DNA from: Gigaspora rosea
Lineage: Eukaryota > Glomeromycota > Glomeromycetes > Diversisporales > Gigasporaceae
Direction: 5' to 3'
Length of the DNA stretch: 64,000 nt
Assembly (NCBI GenBank): GCA_003550325.1
Contig: QKWP01002010.1
Coordinates: forward strand, 23,961-87,960
The translations under genes were made by a program, and so were the position numbers. The notes below the pieces were generated by a model. It was given only the letters and a program-made list of their open reading frames with translations, was not told the DNA's origin and did not search any database. This document shows positions 55,137-64,000 of this stretch, piece after piece. Every line of letters begins with the position of its first letter. Position 1 is the first letter of the stretch.

Positions 55137-55870
55137 AGTAATAGGTTTAGTGACTAGTTCGTAAATTGTAGGGTCGATCTTTTTTATGGGATGATAAATT
55201 TCTTCCCATTCTGCTTGCCAGTCTGTATTTTGAGGATTAGCTTTGGTCTATAGTTTAAAGTGTCTCCTGATGTGTTCTTTGATTTCTGTTTTTTCTGTTA
55301 TGACTTGGTCGGAGAGAACAATTTTATCAGTTTTAACTGGCTCAGATCTTCATTGTAGAATGCTGTCTAGCATTCGACTAGTATTGTCCTTAAAGTCATC
55401 GTAACACCTGTTTATGTAGATGTTTATACGTTTATTTTGTTCTTGGGGTTTTTTTAGATTTCTAGCTGCCCATATGGTATGTTTAATTTGTTTGAGATTA
55501 ATGATAGTTTGTGTGAGTGTAGAAGTAATATCTGCTGGGGTGAGGAGTTCAATGTCTAGCGCAGTTAGTTTGGCGGCTTTTGTTAAGAATTTGTTGCAAG
55601 GGTTTATCATGTCGACTGTAGGAGGGGATAATGCATTTGTTAGTCTTCTAAGACATTTATTCATAGATTTTAGTTAGAGGTGGAGGTGAGTAGTCTTTAA
55701 GGAAAAGGCATAGAAGGGTTTTGGGGATTTAAATGAGAAAGGTATGTGGTTGTTAATTATTTGTTTTATCTTGGTGGGCCATTTGTTCCATGTTTTGTTT
55801 AATATAGTTATGTTCCATGTTGCTTCGGTGGTGACGTTCCAGTTGCAGTTGTCTACTTTTGAGATGAAGT
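55137..55870 (-). pseudogene. LINE copy 2 linker between endonuclease and RT
   Basis: 55664-55350 reads 'MNKCLRRLTNALSPPTVDMI' to 'NRCYDDFKDNTSRMLDSILQ', a helical linker that precedes the reverse transcriptase. Short flanking parts in the same sense ('NKWPTKIKQ') lie in neighbouring frames. Confidence 0.7.
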
Positions 55871-55874
55871 CCTT

Positions 55875-56752
55875 CTAGTTTTCTTTGGTCATTTTTTCGT
55901 AGTGATATATCTTCCTCTTTTTTTTCTTGTTTCTAATGGTTTTTTGTTTTGAGATATCTATGTTCCAGGATGTAGTAATGATTCGGTAATCGCTATCTGT
56001 GATGTAAGTGGCGTCAATTAATTCTATTTTTTCCATATCTAGGAGGATTTCTGAGTTGCAACATATGTCATCAATCTGACTAGTTGTATTAGGGTCGATC
56101 CAGGTGGGGTCCGTTATATTGTAGAATGAAAGTAGGCTAGTAGCGTTGGCGAAGTTGAGGTTTTGGAAGAGTTGGAATTTCTTGTCTCTGTCTTGGTTCG
56201 TGTTGAAATCCCCGAGGATGATAACGTTCCAGTTCTTGTTCTTTGCTTCTAGAAACCAAGCAAAGACTTTTTTTTGGGTTTTTTTGTATAGCTCTGGATG
56301 GTTTGCTTGTAATGGTATGTAAGTGGAGATAATGCGAGTTTTGTTAGAAGGAAAGTAGAAATCGATATAAATTGCGGACTCTGGTAGGGTTCTAATGTCA
56401 TGTATGTATGGTTGTAGTTTGTTGTAAACCATAATTGCGGTGCCTAGGCTTGTGTCTCTCTGTTGGGGGTATATGGTATGAAGTTTTAGGAGTATATGTG
56501 GTATAGAGGGTTGGAGAGATTTTTTGTTTTGTTGTCAGTAAGTTTAGTTTTAGTAATGGCTATGATATGGAGGTTCGATTTAGCACAGTATTCGATCCAG
56601 TTTTGTATTTTAAGTAGTTGCGACATTTTGCGGATATCATGGGTAGAAATTCTAATATTGTTGTTAATTCCATCAAGTTTTATAATGCTTCTTTTAGGTT
56701 CCGACAGTTGTGCCAGTAATTGTGTATCATCTTCTTTTTCAGACATCATCGT
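55875..56752 (-). pseudogene. LINE copy 2 AP-type endonuclease
   Basis: ORF2 probably starts at the Met of 'MSEKEDDTQLLAQ' (about 56752). The N-terminal part (to 56486) has 'NNIRISTHDIRKMSQ' and 'IIAITKTKL', where the catalytic Glu of the usual ETK/ETKL motif is replaced by Lys. After a frame change, 56432-55875 carries 'IIDFYFPSNK'-like strands, 'VIILGDFNTNQD' (GDFN), 'SQIDDI' and 'SDYRIITTSW' (the SDH box, with Tyr for His). These are the DNA-nicking domain of target-primed reverse transcription. The key-residue changes and the break mean it is inactive. Note that ORF1 ends at 56793, ~40 bp upstream. Confidence 0.82.
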
Positions 56753-56792
56753 AATCATAGAGGTCCCAATCTGGTTTTGGCTGGTCGAGTAG

Positions 56793-59050
56793 TTAAAATA
56801 AGTATGGTGGAGTAGCTCTGAAGTCGAATTTTTCACTGAGTGCGTCGATAGTAGGAATGACCTTTTCATAGTCGGATATTAGTAGGTCTATGGATAAGGT
56901 GGGTAGTGTTTTTTCAATAGTTTTCTTGAGGGTTTCAAGATCATTTGGTAGTCTCGGTCTTTTGTTGGGGTCCACAGGTTGGTTACGTTCTTTTACCAGA
57001 ATTTTTAACCAGGATTGTGGGAGTTGTTGGAAGAAATAGAATTTTCGCAGCTTCCTTGCAGTAATGACTAGTTCCTTGGAGCTTGTGATAGGTATATTAA
57101 GTTCTATTTCCTTAATTTTCCTGAAGTCCCAAGAAAGTTCAGGCTTGTTTGTGAAGTTGATTTCAGTATACGCGCTAGGTAGTGGTTCTGGAATGTGGTA
57201 TTCATCTATTACTTCTGAAATGAAGTTTTTTACAGTGGTACAGTCCATTAGTGGGAAGGTGTATTCGCCTTTTAATTTTAGATCTGTTTGTTCTTTTGGC
57301 AGGCGTTTTTTCTGACAGAGATAATCATTAGGCAGTCTCTTGAAACGGTAGTATTCCTTTAAGATATCTATATGTTGTTTGAAATCTGACTTATTTTTAG
57401 CAGCAAAGGGGAATAAGTGTCGGATCTCAACGTTTAATTCTTGTGGGATAACTAGAAGTTGTGGCTTCACTTCTGCTACCGGTAGTGAGAAATATGAAGG
57501 TAGAAGTTCTTTAAAGGTGTAATAATTGCGCAATTCCCTACAATATTCTGGGAGGGATCGGAGGTTGGCGTATTCTGTAATAGGGAAGTGGTTGGTTATT
57601 TCAGGGTCAAGTCTGCAGTGTAGGATGGGAGTGGCATGCATGTGTATTTAAAGTATGCCTCAGGAAGTTGTTGAAATGAGAAGATCAATTGGAGCGTGTT
57701 AACTATCTGGCGAGTATCGTAACGGTCGATAATTGGTAATTGGAAAGGAAATATGGAACGGATATTTTCGTTGATGTCATCCGGGTGTTCAGGAAGAGAG
57801 ATGATAGTTTCATCGATTATATTTTTTGCTATTGTACGCGCAGTTGTAAAGTCGATGTGTTTTTCCATTTTTCCAAAACCCCATAAATAGAAAATCAAGC
57901 TAGTAATCTCATGGCCATTTAAGTCTATGAAATCTAGGTTCTTCAGATAGTCGATTGCAATTTTTTGTCGTAGCCCGAAGAATATTTGGTCCCTATTTGT
58001 TTTGTTGGTTATCAGTATGTTGTGTAATCTTTTATATTGATCTATAGCTTTGTTCAGTAGTGTAGAAAATTCTATTTGATGGAGGGCTTGGGCTGAGGCT
58101 ATTAGTGTGAAGAAGCGGAAGAAAGCTGTGTCTTTGTGGCGTAGTTTTGCATCGATTGCAGTCGGAATTTGGATATTGGTCAGATTTGTATTTAATTTAT
58201 GTCTAATAAAAGTTGTAAGTTTTTCTTTTGACTGCAGAATTTCCATGATTTTGTCTGTGTGCCAGGTCTCTTCATCGAAATTGTCCTCTCAAGTTTTGAC
58301 GTATCTCTTTTAGTTTTTTCTCTACTTGGTCTTTCTATTTGTATATAATTCCTCGTCGAGGGGCTTTATTATTGACGGTTGTGCTTCTGCCAGATGCGAT
58401 TGCACTGTATCGGAGGTAAAGTTGCTCGATGTGTTTGTTGTGATGATTCTGGTTCTGATTCTATTGTGTTGTCCGACGTAATTTCCATTTCGGTATCCTC
58501 TTGCTTGTCTGTCACGTTTTCGGATAGTGGGTGTATTTTAGGCTTAGCGATGTCAAAGTCAAAGAAATTGGCTTCTGTAAGTACTGAATGGCATTGGTCG
58601 TTCGTCCGGGGAGTTAGGTCAGAAGGAACTGCATCAGATCCGGTACCCAGTCCGGTACTTGTAGTGTCAAGGTCAGCTGATCGGTCTGTTGATTTGTTGT
58701 GTTGGTCCTGTGATTTATATAAAGGTTGTCGTGAGAAAATGTCATGGGTGCTGATGTGGGTCCTGGGAAGATTTTGTGGTTTGTTGTGATCGGAAGGTCC
58801 GCTGACGTCATAGTTGAAATATTCGGGGTCTCAGTAGATTTTCCCAAGTTTTCTATATTTTTTCACTACTATTATCTAGGGAGGGTATCCTAGGTGTTTT
58901 AGTCAAAAGGGTAGGTGTGGTTTTCATTTTCTTTGTAGTATGGTCTTTGTCGTCATCATCTATATCCATAGCAGTATGAGGAGTAGCACAGATATGCATG
59001 TCTGTACTTCCATTTTTATGGTCTTGTGTTGCCGACATAGTCGGCAACAA
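56793..59050 (-). pseudogene. LINE copy 2 ORF1 with repeated LP-x-x-Y motifs
   Basis: Probable start is the Met of 'MLPTMSATQDHKN' at 59050. The first ~270 codons are Ser/Thr/Asp-rich and broken by stops. From 58246 to 57596 and on in a second frame (57641-56793) the protein is well preserved. It contains at least five loosely repeated blocks: an FP motif, ~15-25 residues, an aromatic pair such as 'YYTF' or 'FYFF', then 'LPxxY/W' (for example 'IFSFQQLPEAYF', 'YYTFKELLPSYF', 'YYRFKRLPNDYL', 'FYFFQQLPQSWL'). I recognise no RRM, coiled coil or CCHC knuckle typical of other ORF1 proteins. By position it should be the nucleic-acid-binding ORF1 protein; the repeat domain is unfamiliar to me. Confidence 0.7.
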
Positions 59051-59775
59051 TTTTGTTGAAGAAGGTGGTGTACAAGTGGTTTGGGTCCTTCTACGCTTGA
59101 TTTTGTAGTCCGGAAATGGTGACCGTAGCTAATGCTATTATTTACTTAACCTTAATTATGTTTGTATACGAAAAAGCACTCTTTGCCATAGTAATTTTGT
59201 TGTTTATATGATTTTCAGGGGTGTACGGGAAAGAGTTTTAATATAGATTTTATAGAATTTTATTAATAAAATTCAATAAACTCTTATAATTTACAAAATT
59301 TACTAATTAATTCTAACTTAATGCACTAAGTAAACTTGTATTTATTAATTGTTTTTTTTGGCTTCGGATACTAATAGTGTCCTTTTTCTAATATTATTAT
59401 TTGGTTTTAATACTATTTGTTTTAAATCTATTATAGTACTATTATATCTACTTTTATATACTTTTTAATCTTTATATGCTTTTTTGCTTTTTGTTTATAT
59501 TTTTATTTCAAAGTTATTAATAACTCAAATAATATATTCTCTTTTTTTTTTTTGTTAAAGTTTTTAATTTGAAATAAGGGTATTTTATTTAAATAAAAAT
59601 CATAAAGACTGTTTATAGGTACTTAATATTTGTTACATAGACAAGAATATAAATATAGTGCGAAAACTCTTAAATCAACAAGTAAAATTGATAATATTTA
59701 AAATGTTATAAAAAAATAACTAGTATAGCTAGAACAAATTGTTTTTTTATAAAAATGTAGAGAAAGGCTTTCATC
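58735..59775. repeat. 1,042-bp exact duplication, unit 1
   Basis: From 'gaaaatgtcatgggtgctga' to 'gagaaaggctttcatc'. It covers the start of ORF1, the LINE 5' end and ~600 bases of flank. Unit 2 follows after a single N and looks identical throughout. Confidence 0.95.
59240..59775. other. Flank of LINE copy 2: satellite half-unit and AT-rich DNA
   Basis: 59255-59335 matches the 327-bp satellite of 46.7-47.8 kb ('gattttatagaattttatta', 'ttctaacttaatgcactaag'). The rest is AT-rich with no gene. Confidence 0.6.
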
Positions 59776-59776
59776 N

Positions 59777-60817
59777 GAAAATGTCATGGGTGCTGATGTG
59801 GGTCCTGGGAAGATTTTGTGGTTTGTTGTGATCGGAAGGTCCGCTGACGTCATAGTTGAAATATTCGGGGTCTCAGTAGATTTTCCCAAGTTTTCTATAT
59901 TTTTTCACTACTATTATCTAGGGAGGGTATCCTAGGTGTTTTAGTCAAAAGGGTAGGTGTGGTTTTCATTTTCTTTGTAGTATGGTCTTTGTCGTCATCA
60001 TCTATATCCATAGCAGTATGAGGAGTAGCACAGATATGCATGTCTGTACTTCCATTTTTATGGTCTTGTGTTGCCGACATAGTCGGCAACAATTTTGTTG
60101 AAGAAGGTGGTGTACAAGTGGTTTGGGTCCTTCTACGCTTGATTTTGTAGTCCGGAAATGGTGACCGTAGCTAATGCTATTATTTACTTAACCTTAATTA
60201 TGTTTGTATACGAAAAAGCACTCTTTGCCATAGTAATTTTGTTGTTTATATGATTTTCAGGGGTGTACGGGAAAGAGTTTTAATATAGATTTTATAGAAT
60301 TTTATTAATAAAATTCAATAAACTCTTATAATTTACAAAATTTACTAATTAATTCTAACTTAATGCACTAAGTAAACTTGTATTTATTAATTGTTTTTTT
60401 TGGCTTCGGATACTAATAGTGTCCTTTTTCTAATATTATTATTTGGTTTTAATACTATTTGTTTTAAATCTATTATAGTACTATTATATCTACTTTTATA
60501 TACTTTTTAATCTTTATATGCTTTTTTGCTTTTTGTTTATATTTTTATTTCAAAGTTATTAATAACTCAAATAATATATTCTCTTTTTTTTTTTTGTTAA
60601 AGTTTTTAATTTGAAATAAGGGTATTTTATTTAAATAAAAATCATAAAGACTGTTTATAGGTACTTAATATTTGTTACATAGACAAGAATATAAATATAG
60701 TGCGAAAACTCTTAAATCAACAAGTAAAATTGATAATATTTAAAATGTTATAAAAAAATAACTAGTATAGCTAGAACAAATTGTTTTTTTATAAAAATGT
60801 AGAGAAAGGCTTTCATC
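59777..60817. repeat. 1,042-bp exact duplication, unit 2
   Basis: Same sequence as unit 1 (offset 1,042). It repeats the ORF1 start at 59895-60092. The lone N at 59776 at the joint points to two overlapping contig ends that were joined without merging. The minus-strand frames in it are copies of those in unit 1. Confidence 0.95.
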
Positions 60818-60820
60818 GAG

Positions 60821-61150
60821 AAAGTTTTTTTAGTACAGCTCTGTGCAAATTTCTAAAAAAAACAATTATTAAAAATTAATGCAGTTCTGCAACCTAGCCA
60901 GCGATCATTGAAAAATTTTTTTTAATTTTCTGCGCAGATTTAATTTTCTGTTCAAATTTTCAATTCAATAATCTGCACAGCATTGGGAAAGTTTTTTTAG
61001 TACAGCTTTGTGCAAATTTTTAAAAAACCAATTATTAAAAATTAATACAAATCTGCGACCTTGCTAGCGATCGTTAAAGAAATTTTTTCTTCATTTTCAA
61101 CCAGATTTAATTTTTTGCACAAATCTTTAACAATTAACAATCAAAAAGCT
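60821..61150. repeat. Tandem repeat, 167-bp unit, 2 copies
   Basis: Units begin 'aaagtttttttagtacagct' at 60821 and 60988 and contain 'ccagcgatcattga'/'ctagcgatcgttaa' and 'tctgcgcagattta'. A related single copy lies at 12.7 kb. 61175-61265 repeats the 'aataaattactatatgctcg' part also seen at 12.85 kb. Confidence 0.75.
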
Positions 61151-61479
61151 GCCAGATTTGTGCAGATTGTAAAAAGTGAATAATAATAAATTACTATATG
61201 CTCGCCTAAATATTAAATGCTAAATTTTCATATATCATATTAAAAGAAAATATTCGAATATTCATATATTTTAATAGTATAATTTATTATATTAGTAAAT
61301 TATAAATTTCACAAAAATAATAAAAAATAATATATTTTTATTAAACAAAAAAAAACTACAAAACATATTACAAAAGACATACAAACACCATTAAATTTCC
61401 AATAAAATGAACAACAAATAGCACAATTTACAATGAAACATCAACAGCACAACAACTCTATGACAATGCTATACCAAAA

Positions 61480-62110
61480 ATGGGGACTCCAATAATTCTA
61501 GTAACGACAGCTCCAATGGCAAAATCATACCCGGAAGAAAGAAAAGCAAATATATAAGAAAAAAACCTCGTCTTCAAAATGAATAAAATGGTAACTCCAA
61601 TAATTCATTAATGATGGCTCCAACAGTGAAATCAAATCTAGAAGAAAGAGAAACAATAAAAATATAAGAAAAAAAACCTGACTACAAGACAAAAAACTTA
61701 CCTGAAACATTCAGTAATATATTATAAAAAAAAAAATTACCCCAAGACAAAGAGAACGGCAACTCCAATAACTCTAATAATGACAGCTCCAACAACGTAA
61801 TCAAATCCAGAAAAAGAGAAGCAGAAATATATAAAAAAAAAATGCCGCCAAAATGAAAAACTTATCTGAAACCTTTAGTAATGACAGCTTCAAGGTAAAA
61901 TTATACCTGGAATAAAGAGAAGCAAATAACAACAGCAATGAAAGAGCCTCGACACTAGCGACAAAAGAATTCCAGATATCACATGAGAGAACGCCGAAAT
62001 GGATAACACTGATAACAAAAGAAACTCAAATAACAAAAAAAAAGCACTAATGTTGTGAGTGACACCAATTACGAAAAAAACACTGACAATAACAATGAAA
62101 AAAGGAAAAA
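61480..62110 (-). repeat. Minisatellite locus 5, ~115-130-bp higher-order unit
   Basis: Four to five diverged units of 'aactccaataactctaataa' plus 'tgacagctccaac', 'aaatcanacccggaag' and an A-rich part with 'aacttacctgaaac'. The 12-base basic unit is the same as at the other four loci. Minus-strand GGTAAGT motifs recur here as at 18.6 kb. Confidence 0.6.
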
Positions 62111-62289
62111 ACTAAAATATAAAATAGTATTACAATAGTAAAAAAAATCAAAAATGCAGTAAAAAAAATTAGTTTTATACTTATTTTGTATAACTAGTAA
62201 TTATTGTAAAATCAATTTTAAAAATAAATTATAATAATAAAAAACGTAAAAAATGTTAAAAAAATTAATTAAAGAGTAGTCTGCCTCTA

Positions 62290-62390
62290 AGGGGCATACC
62301 ATTTATTACATGATATTTATTACTTAGTAGCCACCCCTATCCATATATAGTGTGATCACTTTATCTAATTCTAATTGATTAATATAATAT
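62290..62390. repeat. Dispersed repeat, copy 2 (also at 20.16 kb)
   Basis: 'ggggcataccatttattaca', 'acttagtagccacccc' and 'agtgtgatcac' in the same order as at 20159-20270. Confidence 0.6.
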
Positions 62391-62599
62391 ATAAATATGA
62401 TTACTACCTCTAACGCAAATCTTACGTTTTTGATACTCCTGCACTTACTTTTTTGATACTCCTGTATGTACCCCAAAATTACGCTTACTTTTTTGATGCA
62501 GATCTGTGTTATACAAAGGCCCAGTGCATTGTTTTTGCAAAAATAATTTTTGGTTACACGCCGCTAATGTCGTATAATGTTACACAAGTCTGATTTTGC

Positions 62600-63167
62600 C
62601 CGGCATTAAGCTTAATACTGGTGGGCACTATTATGATAATGCCCCGGTGGGGTTAGACATAATTCCGGCCCATCCTAACCCTAAATCTAGTGGTACCCTA
62701 ACTCGACATTAAGCTTAATGCTGGTGGGCACTATCATAATAATGCCCCCGGCGGGGTTAGACATAATTCCGGCCCACCCTAACCCTAAATCTAGTGGTAC
62801 CCTAACCCGGCATTAAGCTTAATGCTGGTGGGCACTATCATGATAATGCCCCGGCGGGGTTAGACATAATTCCGGCCCACCCTAACCCTAAATCTAGGAA
62901 CCCTAAAAACTAATTGTTCAAAGCAACATCCAATCACAGTTCATATACTGGTTACACGACATATGCATCTAGTATATGTACTGTGATTGGATGTTGCTTC
63001 GAACAATTATTTTTTGAGTGGGCCGGAATTATGTCTAACCCCGCCGGGGCATTATCATAATAGTGCCCACTAGCATTAAGCTTAATGCCGGGTTAGGATA
63101 CCACTAGATTTAGGGTTAGGGTGGGCCAGAATTATATCTAGCCCTGCTGGGGGCATTATCATGATAC
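62600..63167. mobile_element. Foldback element with 103-bp subterminal repeats
   Basis: The left arm holds three ~103-bp tandem units (from about 62601, 62704 and 62808): 'cggcattaagcttaatgctg', 'gtgggcactatcatgataat', 'gccccggcggggttagacat' and 'cccaccctaaccctaaatct'. A central inverted repeat ('aagcaacatccaatcacagt' / 'actgtgattggatgttgctt', 62930-63000) has a ~35-base loop. The right arm (63020-63167) is about 1.5 units in reverse. It is GC-rich for this window and codes for nothing. Confidence 0.85.
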
Positions 63168-63539
63168 CTAAAGTGGTAAAAAATTGCAAATCTTATAATA
63201 AACAAAAATGGAAATTCATATGATTTTTTTATAGTACAGGAATCTAGCTTGCTTACATATAAAAGTATTTTTTTTTATTATATAAACCTTCTTCTAATAA
63301 AAGTTGTAGAACTAATTTTTTTGATTTTAATAGAAATAAAATCATTAAAATTGGTTGGATAGATCACGAGATATGAGTATGTTTTAATTGTTTACTATAG
63401 AGTTTTTTTCTTAAGAACAGAATCATATAAGATTCTATTTCTATATAAGGCAATTAGTAAATCTCTGCCGATTTTTACTATAAAATTTATACCTTTTAAT
63501 TGCGGACTACCCTTTAAATAAATTATTAAAAAAAATAAC
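63168..63539. other. AT-rich spacer, no gene seen
   Basis: No repeat or coding signal that I can support. Confidence 0.4.
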
Positions 63540-63850
63540 TACAGTACATATTACCTGTAGTGATCATTACCAGTATGATCTACAATACATAAAACAAAAT
63601 AAACAAAACAAATGGTTTGTATTAAATAAAAATAAATCTCTTTAATATTAGGGTAAGAGTAAAGGTTAGAGATTAAAGTAGGGCTTTGTATATAATAAAA
63701 TTTAGCAAGGAATTTTTTTTTGTATAAAAAAAAGTAGTTTCATAGACAAAGTTTTAGGTTAAAAGCAATTTTAGCAATTTTTAAAAAATTTTTTGTTTTT
63801 GTTATACAAAAAGTGATGATTACTAGTAGTGATAAATAGCAAACTCCAAA
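63540..63850. repeat. Dispersed repeat with 'gggtaag' core, copy 3
   Basis: Core 'attagggtaagagtaaaggt', 'tataataaaatttagcaagg' and 'agtagtttcatagac' as at 10.3 and 50.7 kb. Outer 'ctgtagtgatcattac' and 'tgatgattactagtag' are loosely inverted. Confidence 0.5.
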
Positions 63851-63972
63851 AAAAAATTATAATAAAAAAAAATAAAAAAAATAAATTATAAAAAAATAAA
63901 ATAAATTATAAAAAAATAAAAAAATAAATTAATAATAGAAATAAAAATAATGGCTGTTTTTTTATAGCGACC

Positions 63973-63986
63973 ATTGCCATGGCAAC
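63973..63986. promoter_or_regulatory. X-box-like palindrome ATTGCCATGGCAAC
   Basis: The best match of the four to the RFX-type consensus (a full GTTGCC half-site in reverse and ATTGCC). It lies after an A/T-rich 'ataaaaataa' repeat, with 'gtgatcagc' next to it. Confidence 0.45.
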
Positions 63987-64000
63987 CCTGTGATCAGCAA

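Larger units (their letters stand above)
51571..59130 (-). mobile_element. LINE copy 2, near full length
   Basis: An APE-type LINE on the minus strand ending in an A-tail (T-run 51571-51586) preceded by AATAAAG. It has ORF1 (about 59050-56793), endonuclease, reverse transcriptase and C-terminal CCHC finger. The 5' end lies near 59.13 kb, but no target duplication was found. The 3' UTR differs from LINE copy 1, so it is a separate family and not the partner of SINE B. Both ORFs carry frame changes and stops. Confidence 0.85.

Noticed and set aside
62660-63125. A true interstitial telomere
   Set aside because: Only two CCCTAA units occur per 103-bp repeat, embedded in unrelated sequence; a telomere relic would have long uninterrupted runs.

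Overview
The window is AT-rich eukaryotic DNA (homopolymer runs, GT-AG introns, poly(A)-tailed non-LTR elements) with no intact host gene. It reads as a transposon-swollen fungal genome. The best clue to the host is a kinase-gene relic near 15.6-15.7 kb with the 'DIDD-IKE-QL...EWIPFNKLER' segment that, from memory, precedes the kinase domain in the expanded kinase families of arbuscular mycorrhizal fungi. APE-type LINEs with a C-terminal CCHC finger and a Plavaka-like transposase fit the same placement. Glomeromycotina is therefore an inference, not a certainty. Almost everything here is a mobile element, a relic of one, or a tandem repeat.

0-13 kb: a tandem repeat, a minus-strand LINE fragment (1.2-1.86 kb), three families of short terminal-inverted-repeat elements, a near-complete Tc1 transposon with ~190-bp TIRs and a TA duplication (4673-6385), a 266-bp hAT-type element with an 8-bp duplication (8961-9226), foldback elements, and a ~185-bp satellite (10.84-12.03 kb). 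13-21 kb: a TIR element holding a UvrD-type helicase fragment, the kinase relic, 12-bp minisatellites beside X-box-like palindromes, a 3.1-kb TIR element containing a tRNA-derived SINE (SINE A1), and two foldback copies in tandem.

21-46.5 kb is a layered nest. A U6 snRNA sequence is joined directly to a 5'-truncated LINE, and the joint unit is bounded by a 13-bp duplication (21021-21033 and 29523-29535), so it inserted as one chimeric cDNA. A pogo-type transposon sits inside the LINE reverse transcriptase. Next comes SINE B1, whose 3' tail resembles that of this LINE. SINE B1 was split by a ~15-kb DNA transposon (29926-44909) carrying a Plavaka/KDZ-like transposase and a divergently transcribed gene of unknown function. 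That element in turn holds SINE A2, a 1.26-kb hAT element and several small inverted-repeat elements. SINE B2 follows SINE B1, separated by a related 13-bp target motif.

46.7-64 kb: a 327-bp satellite, more MITEs, a gap, a SINE A fragment, a long minus-strand LINE (51.57 to ~59.13 kb) with an unusual repeat-bearing ORF1 protein, and an exact 1,042-bp duplication with one N at its joint (probably an assembly error). The end holds minisatellites and a large foldback element with CCCTAA-containing repeats. Three stretches of N (25379-26366, 49679-49764, 59776) limit interpretation. I saw no LTR element, retrovirus or Polinton.
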